Assembly: GCA_030680835.1 (NCBI GenBank)
Contig: JAUXUD010000026.1
Coordinates: forward strand, 1 to 47,487
Direction: 5' to 3'
Origin: Bacteroidota bacterium
Lineage (GTDB): Bacteria > Bacteroidota > Bacteroidia > UKL13-3
DNA: 47,487 nt
The translations under genes were made by a program, and so were the position numbers. Every line of letters starts with the position of its first letter. The first letter of the stretch is position 1. Shown here piece by piece: positions 18,277-26,800 of this stretch. The notes beneath the pieces are model-generated. The model had not been told where the DNA came from. It saw only the letters and a list, made by a program, of their open reading frames with translations, and made no database searches.

Positions 18277-18878
18277 TTTTCTTTTATATTTTGTTTCCCG
18301 TTTGTATCCGAAGGAACACGTGTTATTTTTAAAAGCAACTTTATGATATCCTCCAGCGGTAAAATATAATCCGGTTTTATGGCTGCAATTGCCGATGCCG
18401 GCATATAAGGAGATTCTGCTGTCTGGGGATCCTGAACAATGGTCAGGCCCCCGTATTCCTGAATTCGTTTGATTCCTTTCGTTCCGTCGTTATTTGAACC
18501 TGTGAGTACCACACCGATCAATTTATCCCGATATGTTTCAGCAGCCGATTCAAACATTACATCAATAGATGGTCTTGCAAAATTTACACGTTCATCAATG
18601 GTTAATGAAAATGTTTTGTTCTTTTCAATCATCAGATGATAATTGGCCGGAGCAACATAGATATTCCCTGTTTCAATTTTTTCCTTTTCATCTGCTTCTT
18701 TAATATGAAGGTTGGTTTTACCATTTAGTAAATTGATCCATTGGTTATCAGAACGTGCACTGATATGCTGTACGAGTATAATTGGCACACCGAAATTTAC
18801 AGGTAGCAGGGAAAACAATATTTTCATTGCGTTCAACCCCCCGGAAGAAACCCCCATAACTATTGCCTCATATTTCAT
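18273..18878 (-). CDS. Free CheB-type protein-glutamate methylesterase domain
   Basis: A 201-aa CheB catalytic domain without the usual N-terminal receiver. The triad is Ser11 (GVSSGG), His38 (LVQHIS) and Asp131 (GSNNDGTKG). Family members hydrolyse glutamyl methyl esters or deamidate glutamine on chemoreceptors. No chemoreceptor gene is in the window. It lies between CheR (63-base gap holding a palindrome) and the CHASE3 kinase (4-base overlap), so methylation seems tied to kinase control. Without a receiver, its activity would be constitutive or controlled in trans. Confidence 0.9.
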   Translation of the reverse strand: MKYEAIVMGVSSGGLNAMKILFSLLPVNFGVPIILVQHISARSDNQWINLLNGKTNLHIKEADEKEKIETGNIYVAPANYHLMIEKNKTFSLTIDERVNFARPSIDVMFESAAETYRDKLIGVVLTGSNNDGTKGIKRIQEYGGLTIVQDPQTAESPYMPASAIAAIKPDYILPLEDIIKLLLKITRVPSDTNGKQNIKEK

Positions 18879-18904
18879 TTAGAATTTTGTTTTTTAGAAT
18901 TTAG

Positions 18905-18922
18905 TCCCGATAGCTATCGGGA
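18905..18922. repeat. 18-bp perfect palindrome TCCCGATAGCTATCGGGA
   Basis: A perfect 18-bp palindrome in the CheB-CheR gap, flanked on both sides by copies of TTAGAATTT. The same palindrome recurs inside a broken tRNA copy at 42581-42598. It is a REP-like intergenic unit and may also form a small hairpin within the operon transcript. Confidence 0.8.
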
Positions 18923-18941
18923 TTAGAATTTAGAATTTTGA

Positions 18942-19766
18942 TTAATATTTCTTTTTATAAATCCGGTGCTTTTTATCCATCTCGGTATATTCCTCGTAAA
19001 TATCAGCAAATCGCAAACCTTCTTTGGAACCCAGACATAATATCCCGCCATTCATGAGGCTGTGATAAAAAAGATCCTGAACTTTATTTTGTAAAACCTT
19101 GTCAAAATAAATAAGCACGTTTCTGCATAAAATCATATTTACCTCAGCAAACACTCCATCCGTTACCAGATTATGATTTGCCCAGACAATATTTTTTTTC
19201 AGGGATTGATTCATAATCACATGATCATAACTGGATGTATAATAATTTGAAAAAGACTCCTTTCCACCTGAAAGCTGATAATTGGTAGTATATTCTTTTA
19301 TCATTTTGTTGGAATAAATACCATCTTTTGCCCGGTTTAAAGCATGCTGATTAAAATCGGTAGCATATATTGTAGTCCGGTCGTACAAACCCTCCTCCTG
19401 CATCACAACAGCCATAGAATAAGCCTCTTCACCTGTTGAACAGCCGGCATGCCATATTTTTATAAAAGGGTAGGTTTTTAAAACCGGTATTACATTATCC
19501 CGTAACGACCGGTAAAAGCCCTCGTCGCGAAACATTTCGGTTACCGTTATCGAAAGATCCTGCAGGAAGCTGTAAGCAAATGCTTCATCACCCAGAACCC
19601 TATTATGCAATTGCGTTATATCTGCAATGCCCGACATGAGCATCCTGTTCATGATTCTGCGCCTGATATGAGCTCCCGAATACTGTCTGAAATCATAACC
19701 ATATCGTATAAAAACGGATTCCAATAACAATGCAATTTCCAGTTCTGTGATGTCTTTAATTCTCAT
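18942..19766 (-). CDS. CheR-type protein methyltransferase
   Basis: A 274-aa CheR: a helical N-terminal domain (about 1-75, with RRRIMNRML), then a SAM-binding Rossmann fold with GCSTGEEAYS (108-117), ATDFN (Asp137 in the acidic loop) and the LCRNVLIYF motif. It would use S-adenosylmethionine to methylate glutamates. It is coexpressed with a CheB-only protein, a receiver and large kinases, but no MCP is present. Its substrate is therefore open; the repeated Glu-rich coiled coils of the neighbouring kinases are one possibility (see findings). Confidence 0.92.
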   Translation of the reverse strand: MRIKDITELEIALLLESVFIRYGYDFRQYSGAHIRRRIMNRMLMSGIADITQLHNRVLGDEAFAYSFLQDLSITVTEMFRDEGFYRSLRDNVIPVLKTYPFIKIWHAGCSTGEEAYSMAVVMQEEGLYDRTTIYATDFNQHALNRAKDGIYSNKMIKEYTTNYQLSGGKESFSNYYTSSYDHVIMNQSLKKNIVWANHNLVTDGVFAEVNMILCRNVLIYFDKVLQNKVQDLFYHSLMNGGILCLGSKEGLRFADIYEEYTEMDKKHRIYKKKY

Positions 19767-19786
19767 AGTACAGCGTTCAAATACAC

Positions 19787-20218
19787 TTATTGGTATCCAA
19801 ATTGCCGGTTCAAATCCATCTCAGCTTTTTGATAACTCAGTATTTTTTTTATAATTTTATTTAACCTGACCATGGCTGTTTCACTTTTCTCAACATAATC
19901 AAATGCACGGTGATGCATACAATTCACAGCAACATCGATGTTATTCTGCGAAGAAAGTATCACAATCGGAATATCCTGGTTGAATGCCTTTATTTTATCC
20001 ATTATTTTTACCCCATTCATGGCATTTTTATCTACACTGTCGAGCAAATAATCTAAAATAATCACATTCGGATTATGTGTTAAATTCTGAATACAAAGTT
20101 CGCCGGTAGCATATGTTTCTATAATAAATTCTGTTTGTTCTTTGAATTCAAGTTCCAGCGATTTTAAGTATAGTGCATTATCATCTACCAGGAAAATTTT
20201 TACGTTTTTATTATTCAT
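19787..20218 (-). CDS. Single-domain response regulator
   Basis: A 143-aa receiver: D12-D13, phospho-acceptor Asp56 (VIILDYLLD), VILSSQ switch strand and VEKSET with the conserved Lys. It shares the long loop (LLDSVDKNAMNG) and about the same length with the receiver at 8474-8908. It overlaps the upstream kinase stop by 4 bases (ATGA), so this kinase is the likely phosphodonor, directly or through its Hpt domain. CheR follows after 20 bases. Confidence 0.9.
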   Translation of the reverse strand: MNNKNVKIFLVDDNALYLKSLELEFKEQTEFIIETYATGELCIQNLTHNPNVIILDYLLDSVDKNAMNGVKIMDKIKAFNQDIPIVILSSQNNIDVAVNCMHHRAFDYVEKSETAMVRLNKIIKKILSYQKAEMDLNRQFGYQ

Positions 20219-23175
20219 CTTGAAATGCTGCTTTTAATTTTTATTAACTCTTCCTCTAATTCTTCACATGCCTGCATGCAAACATGCTCCACTTGTAAAG
20301 CCCACTCAGATAATTCCTGCCGGCCCTCTAAACTTGTATCTGAATGTTGTTGTAAACCGGCATATTCCTGAATTTTTTTTGCTGTATTTTCAAATTCCTG
20401 ATCAATCCCCATGATTGAAAATGAAGGAATCAATTTATGTATGGTAGCATACAATAATTTCCAGTTCTTATCTTCCAGACTTTGTTTCAATGCCTTGATT
20501 GAAGGCGGAGTTTGATCGATGTATAATGAAATCATTTCCATCATCAGTTCCGGATTTGATTTTGTACGTTTGAGCAAATAACTCAAATCAATGCATTTTA
20601 ACTTTGTATCCTGACCGTGTTTTTCAACTTTATTTTCTGTAAACAATACCGGCATGGGTTTTTTTACCAAACCAACAATTTTACTGTACAACAATCTTTC
20701 GTCAAGGGGTTTTGCCAGATAATCATTCATTCCAACGGCTTTGCACTTTGCCAGGTCAACTGTGGTTACATCCGCAGTTAATGCAATTATTGGAATTTTA
20801 GAATTCATTTTGTTACGGATATATTCAGTTGCTTCAAATCCGTTCATTTCTGGCATCTGTAAATCCATCAATATAATATCATAGGTTTTGATTTTCAGTT
20901 TTTCTATTGCAATTTTTCCGTTGGAAGCGATGTCTCGGTCAAAACCAAAATCATCCAGAATCGTTTTCATCAATAACTGGTTCAACGCAATATCTTCAAC
21001 AACCAATACTTTAATATTTTTTATCTCTGAGTCTAATTCCATCAAACCTGCTTCTGATTCCGCTTCGGCTTTAGTTTTATTGAAACTTAATGTAAAGCTG
21101 AAGGTAGAACCTTCATCAATTTTACTTTTAACATCAATGCTCCCGCCCTGCGGTTCCACCAGTTGCTTAACAATGGCCAGCCCCAAACCGGTACCTCCGT
21201 ATAACCGTGCCGTACCACTGGAAGCCTGCTGAAAATTTTCAAAAATATTTTTTATCTTGTTTTCAGCAATCCCAATACCTGTGTCGCTAACGGCAAATTC
21301 AATGGTAACTTTTTCTTCATCCTCATTCAACAAATGAACACTAACGGTAATTTTTCCACGGGTTGTAAATTTTACCGCATTACTCACCAAATTTAAAATA
21401 ACCTGATGTAAACGCACCGGATCTCCTACAAGTACTTCTGGAATTCTTTTGTCATATTCCTTTATCAGTTCCAGATTCTTTTCACGGATTTTTGTTTCAA
21501 ATAAATGCAGCATCGCAGATATCGATGATGCCAATTTAAACGGGGTTTGTTCAAAAGTCATTTTTCCGGCGTCGACTTTTGCAAGATCGAGTATATCATT
21601 AATAAGCACAATTAGTGCATCACCACTTATTTTAATAGCTGTTAAATATTCTTTTTGTTTTGCCGTAAGTGCTGTTTTTAACACAACCTTGGTAAATCCA
21701 ATAATTGCATTCATGGGCGTGCGGATTTCATGACTCATATTCGACAAAAACTGCTGTTTGGCTTTTACGGCATCTTCTGCAATCCGCGTGGCACTTTCAG
21801 CTTTACTTTTGGCTTCTTCTGCGATTCCTGTTGCCAGTTCCGCCGATACTTTTGCTTCTGTTAATTCGGTTGCAATTCGTTTTTGTTCCGTGATATCCCT
21901 TGCCACTAAAACAGCACCCAGTACATTTCCCCGGTCATCTTTATATACCGATCCGTTAAACAACACATCGGTAAGTTTACCATCCATGATGGTTAGCGGA
22001 TAATCCGCTACAAAACCTCTTTCAAAGATCTGCCGGCATCCTTCCCGGGCTTTATCAGCCTCGGTAAAATAATCAAAAAAATACGTTTCAATTAACTGCT
22101 CACGCGACTTTCCTGTTACCCGCACCGTAGCCTGATTCATATCGGTAATTTTTCCTTCAGGACTGATTGTAAATAAAGGATCAAGACTGGCTTCAATTAA
22201 ACTTAAAGAATATTGAGAGGCTAATTTCAGGGAGTAACTGAATGCCTCAAGCTCTTTATTTGCAATCTCTCTTTTTTCTTTCTCTTTGTTTTGAAAATCA
22301 AGTTCTATATCGGCAATAACCAGTTCGGCGGCCCGTTTTTCTTTCTCACCGGTTTGAAACAGCAATTCTTTGTTTGCAATAAACAGCTCTGCTGCCCGCT
22401 TTTCTTTCTCTTCATTTTGAAAAGCAAGTTCCTTATTGGCTATGATTAATTCTTCGGCCCGTTTTTCTTTTTCATTATTTTGAAAAGCAAGTTCTTTGTT
22501 GGCAATGCTTAATTCTTCAGCCCGTTTCTCTTTTTCTTCGTTTTGGAAAACAAGTTCTTTATTGGCAATGCTTAACTCGGCGGCCCGCTTTTCTTTTTCA
22601 TCGTTTTGAAAAACAAGTTCCTTGTTGGCAATAATTAATTCGGCGGCCCGTTTTTCTTTCTCATTGTTTTGAAAAACAAGTTCTTTATTGGCTATTATTA
22701 ATTCGGCTGCCCGTTTTTCCTTCTCTTCATCCTGGAATGCAAGTTCAATATTTGCAATGCCCAGCTCTGCTGCACGCTTTCCTTTTTCTTCATCCTGAAA
22801 TGCAAGTTCAATATTAGCTATTCCCAGTTCAGCAGCACGCTTACCTTTTTCTTCATCCTGAAAAGCAAGTTCAATATTGGCAATGCCCAATTCGGCAGCA
22901 CGTTTTCCCTTTTCTTCATCCTGAAAAGCAAGTTCTATATTGGCAATACCCAATTCGGCAGCACGTTTCCCTTTTTCTTCATCCTGAAAAGCAAGCTCAA
23001 TGTTTGCAATGCCCAATTCAGCGGCCCGTTTCCCCTTCTCTTCTTTTTGATAGGCAAGTTCTTTACGTGCAATAATTAACTCTGCCACAAGTTTTTCTTT
23101 CTCCTCTTTTTCAAAAGCCAGATCTTTTAGGGCAATTGTTAACGCATCTGCATCTGAAATTTTTATTTTGCTCAT
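20215..23175 (-). CDS. Repeat-coiled-coil PAS hybrid kinase with receiver and Hpt
   Basis: A 986-aa soluble hybrid kinase. Residues about 10-320 are a very long coiled coil of about fourteen 21-residue units. Five consecutive ones are almost identical (ELGIANIELAFQDEEKGKR). Then follow PAS (about 325-445), HisKA with His482 (SHEIRTPMNAI), HATPase_c (about 585-700), receiver with Asp771 and Hpt with His913 (IHKLIPSFSIMG). The stop overlaps the receiver gene by 4 bases. It is the first long gene of an operon running to 12055. I see no strong promoter directly upstream, so it may be read from promoter G through the truncated AraC gene. Confidence 0.92.
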   Translation of the reverse strand: MSKIKISDADALTIALKDLAFEKEEKEKLVAELIIARKELAYQKEEKGKRAAELGIANIELAFQDEEKGKRAAELGIANIELAFQDEEKGKRAAELGIANIELAFQDEEKGKRAAELGIANIELAFQDEEKGKRAAELGIANIELAFQDEEKEKRAAELIIANKELVFQNNEKEKRAAELIIANKELVFQNDEKEKRAAELSIANKELVFQNEEKEKRAEELSIANKELAFQNNEKEKRAEELIIANKELAFQNEEKEKRAAELFIANKELLFQTGEKEKRAAELVIADIELDFQNKEKEKREIANKELEAFSYSLKLASQYSLSLIEASLDPLFTISPEGKITDMNQATVRVTGKSREQLIETYFFDYFTEADKAREGCRQIFERGFVADYPLTIMDGKLTDVLFNGSVYKDDRGNVLGAVLVARDITEQKRIATELTEAKVSAELATGIAEEAKSKAESATRIAEDAVKAKQQFLSNMSHEIRTPMNAIIGFTKVVLKTALTAKQKEYLTAIKISGDALIVLINDILDLAKVDAGKMTFEQTPFKLASSISAMLHLFETKIREKNLELIKEYDKRIPEVLVGDPVRLHQVILNLVSNAVKFTTRGKITVSVHLLNEDEEKVTIEFAVSDTGIGIAENKIKNIFENFQQASSGTARLYGGTGLGLAIVKQLVEPQGGSIDVKSKIDEGSTFSFTLSFNKTKAEAESEAGLMELDSEIKNIKVLVVEDIALNQLLMKTILDDFGFDRDIASNGKIAIEKLKIKTYDIILMDLQMPEMNGFEATEYIRNKMNSKIPIIALTADVTTVDLAKCKAVGMNDYLAKPLDERLLYSKIVGLVKKPMPVLFTENKVEKHGQDTKLKCIDLSYLLKRTKSNPELMMEMISLYIDQTPPSIKALKQSLEDKNWKLLYATIHKLIPSFSIMGIDQEFENTAKKIQEYAGLQQHSDTSLEGRQELSEWALQVEHVCMQACEELEEELIKIKSSISR
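22250..23150 (-). repeat. Coding tandem repeat, 63-bp units (about 14 copies)
   Basis: In-frame 63-bp repeats encoding the 21-residue coiled-coil units of the 986-aa kinase. Five units at about 22725-23040 are nearly identical in protein yet vary in synonymous bases. This indicates expansion followed by purifying selection on the protein. Confidence 0.85.
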
Positions 23176-23302
23176 TTTTATCCCGGTATACTGGTTAAAT
23201 TAATTTTAAAGATGTTCATTTTTTTATCTGGTTGATATTCCAACTTCCGGTATGAGACTTAAATTGTTGGATTTAAAAGAGAATATATGAGATTTGTTTG
23301 CA

Positions 23303-23524
23303 CTAAATTTTTTCAATTGATACATTTCCTTTATAGTTAATTAATTCAAATCCTGTATTGTATAAAGTTTTTCTCAACTTCTTTATTTGTGCATTTGAAA
23401 TATTTTGCATAATTTTAACTATTCCCAAATCAACAACCATAAAATGCAGGTCAAGCTTTTGGAGCTCGTTAATAACCGCCATTTCAGACCGGGTGCATAG
23501 CATATATTTTGTAAATCGTTTCAA
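23303..23524 (-). pseudogene. Truncated HMA-like/AraC paralogue (73 aa, no DNA-binding domain)
   Basis: The product matches only the N-terminal 73 residues of the AraC-type paralogues (MKRFTKYML, VVDLGIVKI) and then stops. The whole AraC helix-turn-helix region is missing. The metal-loop residues read C-x-x-S (CTRS), the opposite of the S-x-x-C in the full paralogues. The start is TTG. It has a good promoter (G) 28 bases upstream, so it is still placed to be expressed ahead of the big operon. It is either decayed or a stand-alone HMA-like domain acting as a decoy or partner for the full regulators. Confidence 0.65.
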
Positions 23525-23551
23525 TTAAATTATTATTTTAAACAGAACGGA

Positions 23552-23607
23552 CAAAGTTCCATACGTTAATATCCGTATGTGTTACACAACTTTCTGAAAA
23601 AGTTATA
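23552..23607 (-). promoter_or_regulatory. Composite TGTAACA promoter G (truncated AraC gene and big operon)
   Basis: Sense half-sites TATAACT (23601-23607) and TGTAACA (23580-23586) are 21 bp apart, and AACTTTG ends at 23552, exactly 28 nt after the second box. It is divergent from promoter J, so both directions from this 309-bp gap are covered. Confidence 0.75.
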
Positions 23608-23684
23608 TAATTCACACTTTTAAAAATTTTAAATACTCTAATTATTGCAACACTTTGTGCTTGAAAAAAAATTACAGTGAATAT

Positions 23685-23740
23685 TGTAACATTTTGGAAA
23701 AGTTATGTAACAAGTTTGTTTTTTATTGAAACCACTTTTG
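23685..23740 (+). promoter_or_regulatory. Composite TGTAACA promoter J (giant adhesin operon)
   Basis: Two perfect half-sites TGTAACA (23685-23691 and 23706-23712) are 21 bp apart, and CTTTTG ends at 23740, exactly 28 nt after the second box. The start codon is 93 nt further on. Confidence 0.8.
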
Positions 23741-23833
23741 TGCCCAATAATTATTGAACCGATTATATAAAATTGCAATTATCCATTGCATGTCTGCATA
23801 AAATGTCCAATAAAAATAAACAATTATTAAATT

Positions 23834-26800
23834 ATGAAAAATAAATTACTCTTGAACATTGTAGTATTTGCATTGTTGTTTCTTCCGAAACTAAATTCTG
23901 CACAAGCTCCGCCTTTAGGGCTGGCTTCCGGATTTGCGTTATTCACCGGTGTAGGGGGTGTAACCAATGTAAATGTTCCCCGATCCCAAATCACGGGAAA
24001 TGTGGGCACCAATGCAGGTGCTTTTTTAGGATTTGGAAACATTAACGGACAGATGCAAAATGGAAATGCCATTACCCTGCAATGTTCCAGCGATGTGGCT
24101 GCTGCTTATTCATATCTGGGAGCAACCATTTCAACTTATTTCCATGCACCACTTTTAAACGGTCAGACGTTTTTAGCGGGTGTCCATGCAATAAGCGGAC
24201 CATCCACCTTAACAACAAACCTGAACCTGGATGCGCAAAACAATGCAAGTGCGGTATTCGTTATTAAAATTCCCGGCACTTTTGGTACGGGAGCCAACGC
24301 AACGGTTACTTTGTTAAATGGCGCTCAATCATGTAATGTATTTTGGAAAATTGATGGTGCTACCACCATGGCAACCAATACATCTTTCAAAGGAACCATT
24401 GTTAGTAACAGTGCCATTACGCTCGGGGTACTGAGCACAATAGATGGCAGGATGCTTACAACAGTTGGACTCATTTATACAAACGGAGTTTCTGTAACTA
24501 CACCCATTGGTTGTGGTAGTCCGATACTGATGGGCCCCGCAGCACCTAATATGGGAACCGTGGGTTGCTTTGAACTTTTTTCAGGAATCGGACAATTAAC
24601 AAACCCTGGTGCCTCAGCAAATATTACCGGTAAAATAGGAGCTAACGGAGGCGGTGCACCAACAGGTTTTGGCAGCGCTCCCGGTCCTGTTGAATATAAT
24701 AATCCGGTGACCGCACAGGCTACCACGGATCTTACTGCGCTTTATAATTCATTAAAAGCAGGTTCACTGCCTTATGATATTCAATTGCTGTATCCAGCCC
24801 AGTTTGGTAACAATCAAACATTAACCCCACATGTATACAGAATGAATACAGCGGCAACGCTTACCGATTCACTTACGTTGGATGCAAGGGGAAATCCTTC
24901 AGCCATTTTTGTAATTCAAATCAATGGTGGCTTTAATACTGTAAATAATTCGAAAATTAAATTAGCCGGACAAGCCAAAGCCAGTAATGTATTTTGGGTT
25001 GTGGAAGGTGCTACTACTTTAGGCACGAACTCAATATTAAAAGGAACCATCATTTCCAATAACGGTGCCATCACGCCTGCAACAGGAGCAACCATTGATG
25101 GGCGCTTACTAACCACAGTAGGTGCTATTGTTTATTCAGGCTCTGCTGCCGCACTTCCTCTGGGAAACGGTCCATGCGGAGGACCCTTTATCGTTCTTCC
25201 CATTGCAGTAAGAGACACCATAAGTACTTTAATGAATACCCAAAAAACCATTGGGGTTCTTGCCAATGACATCAATATTAATATGAGTATCAAAACGCTG
25301 ACTATTAAAACACAACCTGCTCATGGTACCGCTGTTTTAACTGCTGGTGGCGACAGTATCCGTTACACACCTGCAATTAACTATACCGGATTGGATTCTC
25401 TTTATTATAAAATATGTACAGGAACTCCTTCCCGTTGCGATTCAGCATGGGCTGTAATTAATGTGTTGGCTCCTGCGAATTTAAAACCTATAGCCAACAG
25501 GGACACTACAAGTACTCTTAGAAATATTCAGAAACGGATAGGTGTATTAAGAAATGATTTAAATATTAACTACAGTTCATTTATTTTAAGCATAAAAACC
25601 GCACCGCTGCATGGCACTGTTGCATTAACCGCCGGAGGAGATAGCCTTGTTTATACACCTGCAATTAATTATACAGGTATGGACTCCATGTATTATAAGA
25701 TCTGTACCGGTATTCCTTCACAGTGTGATTCGGCATGGGTTGTTATAAATGTACTGGTACCGGCGAACCCGAAACCTGTTGCAGTAAGAGATTCTGAAAA
25801 CACATATAAAAACACACAAAAGAAAATTGCTGTACTTAACAATGACTTAAACATCATTTATAGTTCATTTAATTTAAGTATTAAAACATTGCCTTTGCAC
25901 GGAACGGTTGCTTTAACCGCAGGTGGCGACAGTGTTGTTTATACGCCTTCATTAAACTATCTGGGATTGGATTCCTTTAATTATAAAATATGCACCGGTG
26001 TACCTGTTCAGTGTGATTCAGCCTGGGCTGTTATCAATGTGGTAACACCTCCCAACATCAGACCGGATGCAGTGAACGATATAAGCAGCACCTTTAGAAA
26101 TACTTTGAAGAAAATCGGAGTGCTTGCCAATGACAATGACCCTGACGGGAATACACTTACAGTTAGTTTGATTACCTTACCTCTTAATGGTTTGGCTGTT
26201 TTAGCAGGTGACAGTATCAGTTATACACCCAATCCAACTTTCAGGGGAAAAGATTCTCTGCAATATAAAATCTGTGATAACGGGATTCCATCTTTATGTG
26301 ATTCGGCATGGGTTTTCATTACCATTACCAACAGAAGACCTGTTGCATTAAACGATACTGCAGCCACATTCAGAAATACACTGAAGAAAATTGCAATACT
26401 AAATAATGACAGCGAACCTGACAACGATCCGTTAACCATCAGTGTGCAAACCCCTCCACGACATGGTAGTGTGAACTTTATTAATGATACCGCCAACTAT
26501 ATGCCAAATCCAAACTTTGTAGGACTGGATTCATTACGTTACAGAATTTGTGATAACCAAACTCCTTCACTTTGTGATTCAGCATGGGTATTCATCAGAG
26601 TGCTTCCTGTAATCCAGGGTGGCGGTGGCGGACTTCTGTTTGCTGACGGGAATATTTCAATTTGTTATTCAGTATTTACTGCATTGGGAAATATTACCAA
26701 TACGGGTACCTCAACAATTGTTGGAGATATTGGAACCAATTACGGTACCATTTCGGGTTTCACACCTGCAATGGTTAGTGGTGCAATCCATTCAACACCG

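Noticed and set aside
16661-23150. Regular DNA repeats that at first look like CRISPR arrays
   Set aside because: The 63-bp units have no spacers and keep one open reading frame on the minus strand; they encode 21-residue coiled-coil units.
23176-23302. A composite promoter directly upstream of the 986-aa kinase
   Set aside because: A TGTTCAT-like string exists, but no partner box with 21-bp spacing and no TTTG at the right distance.
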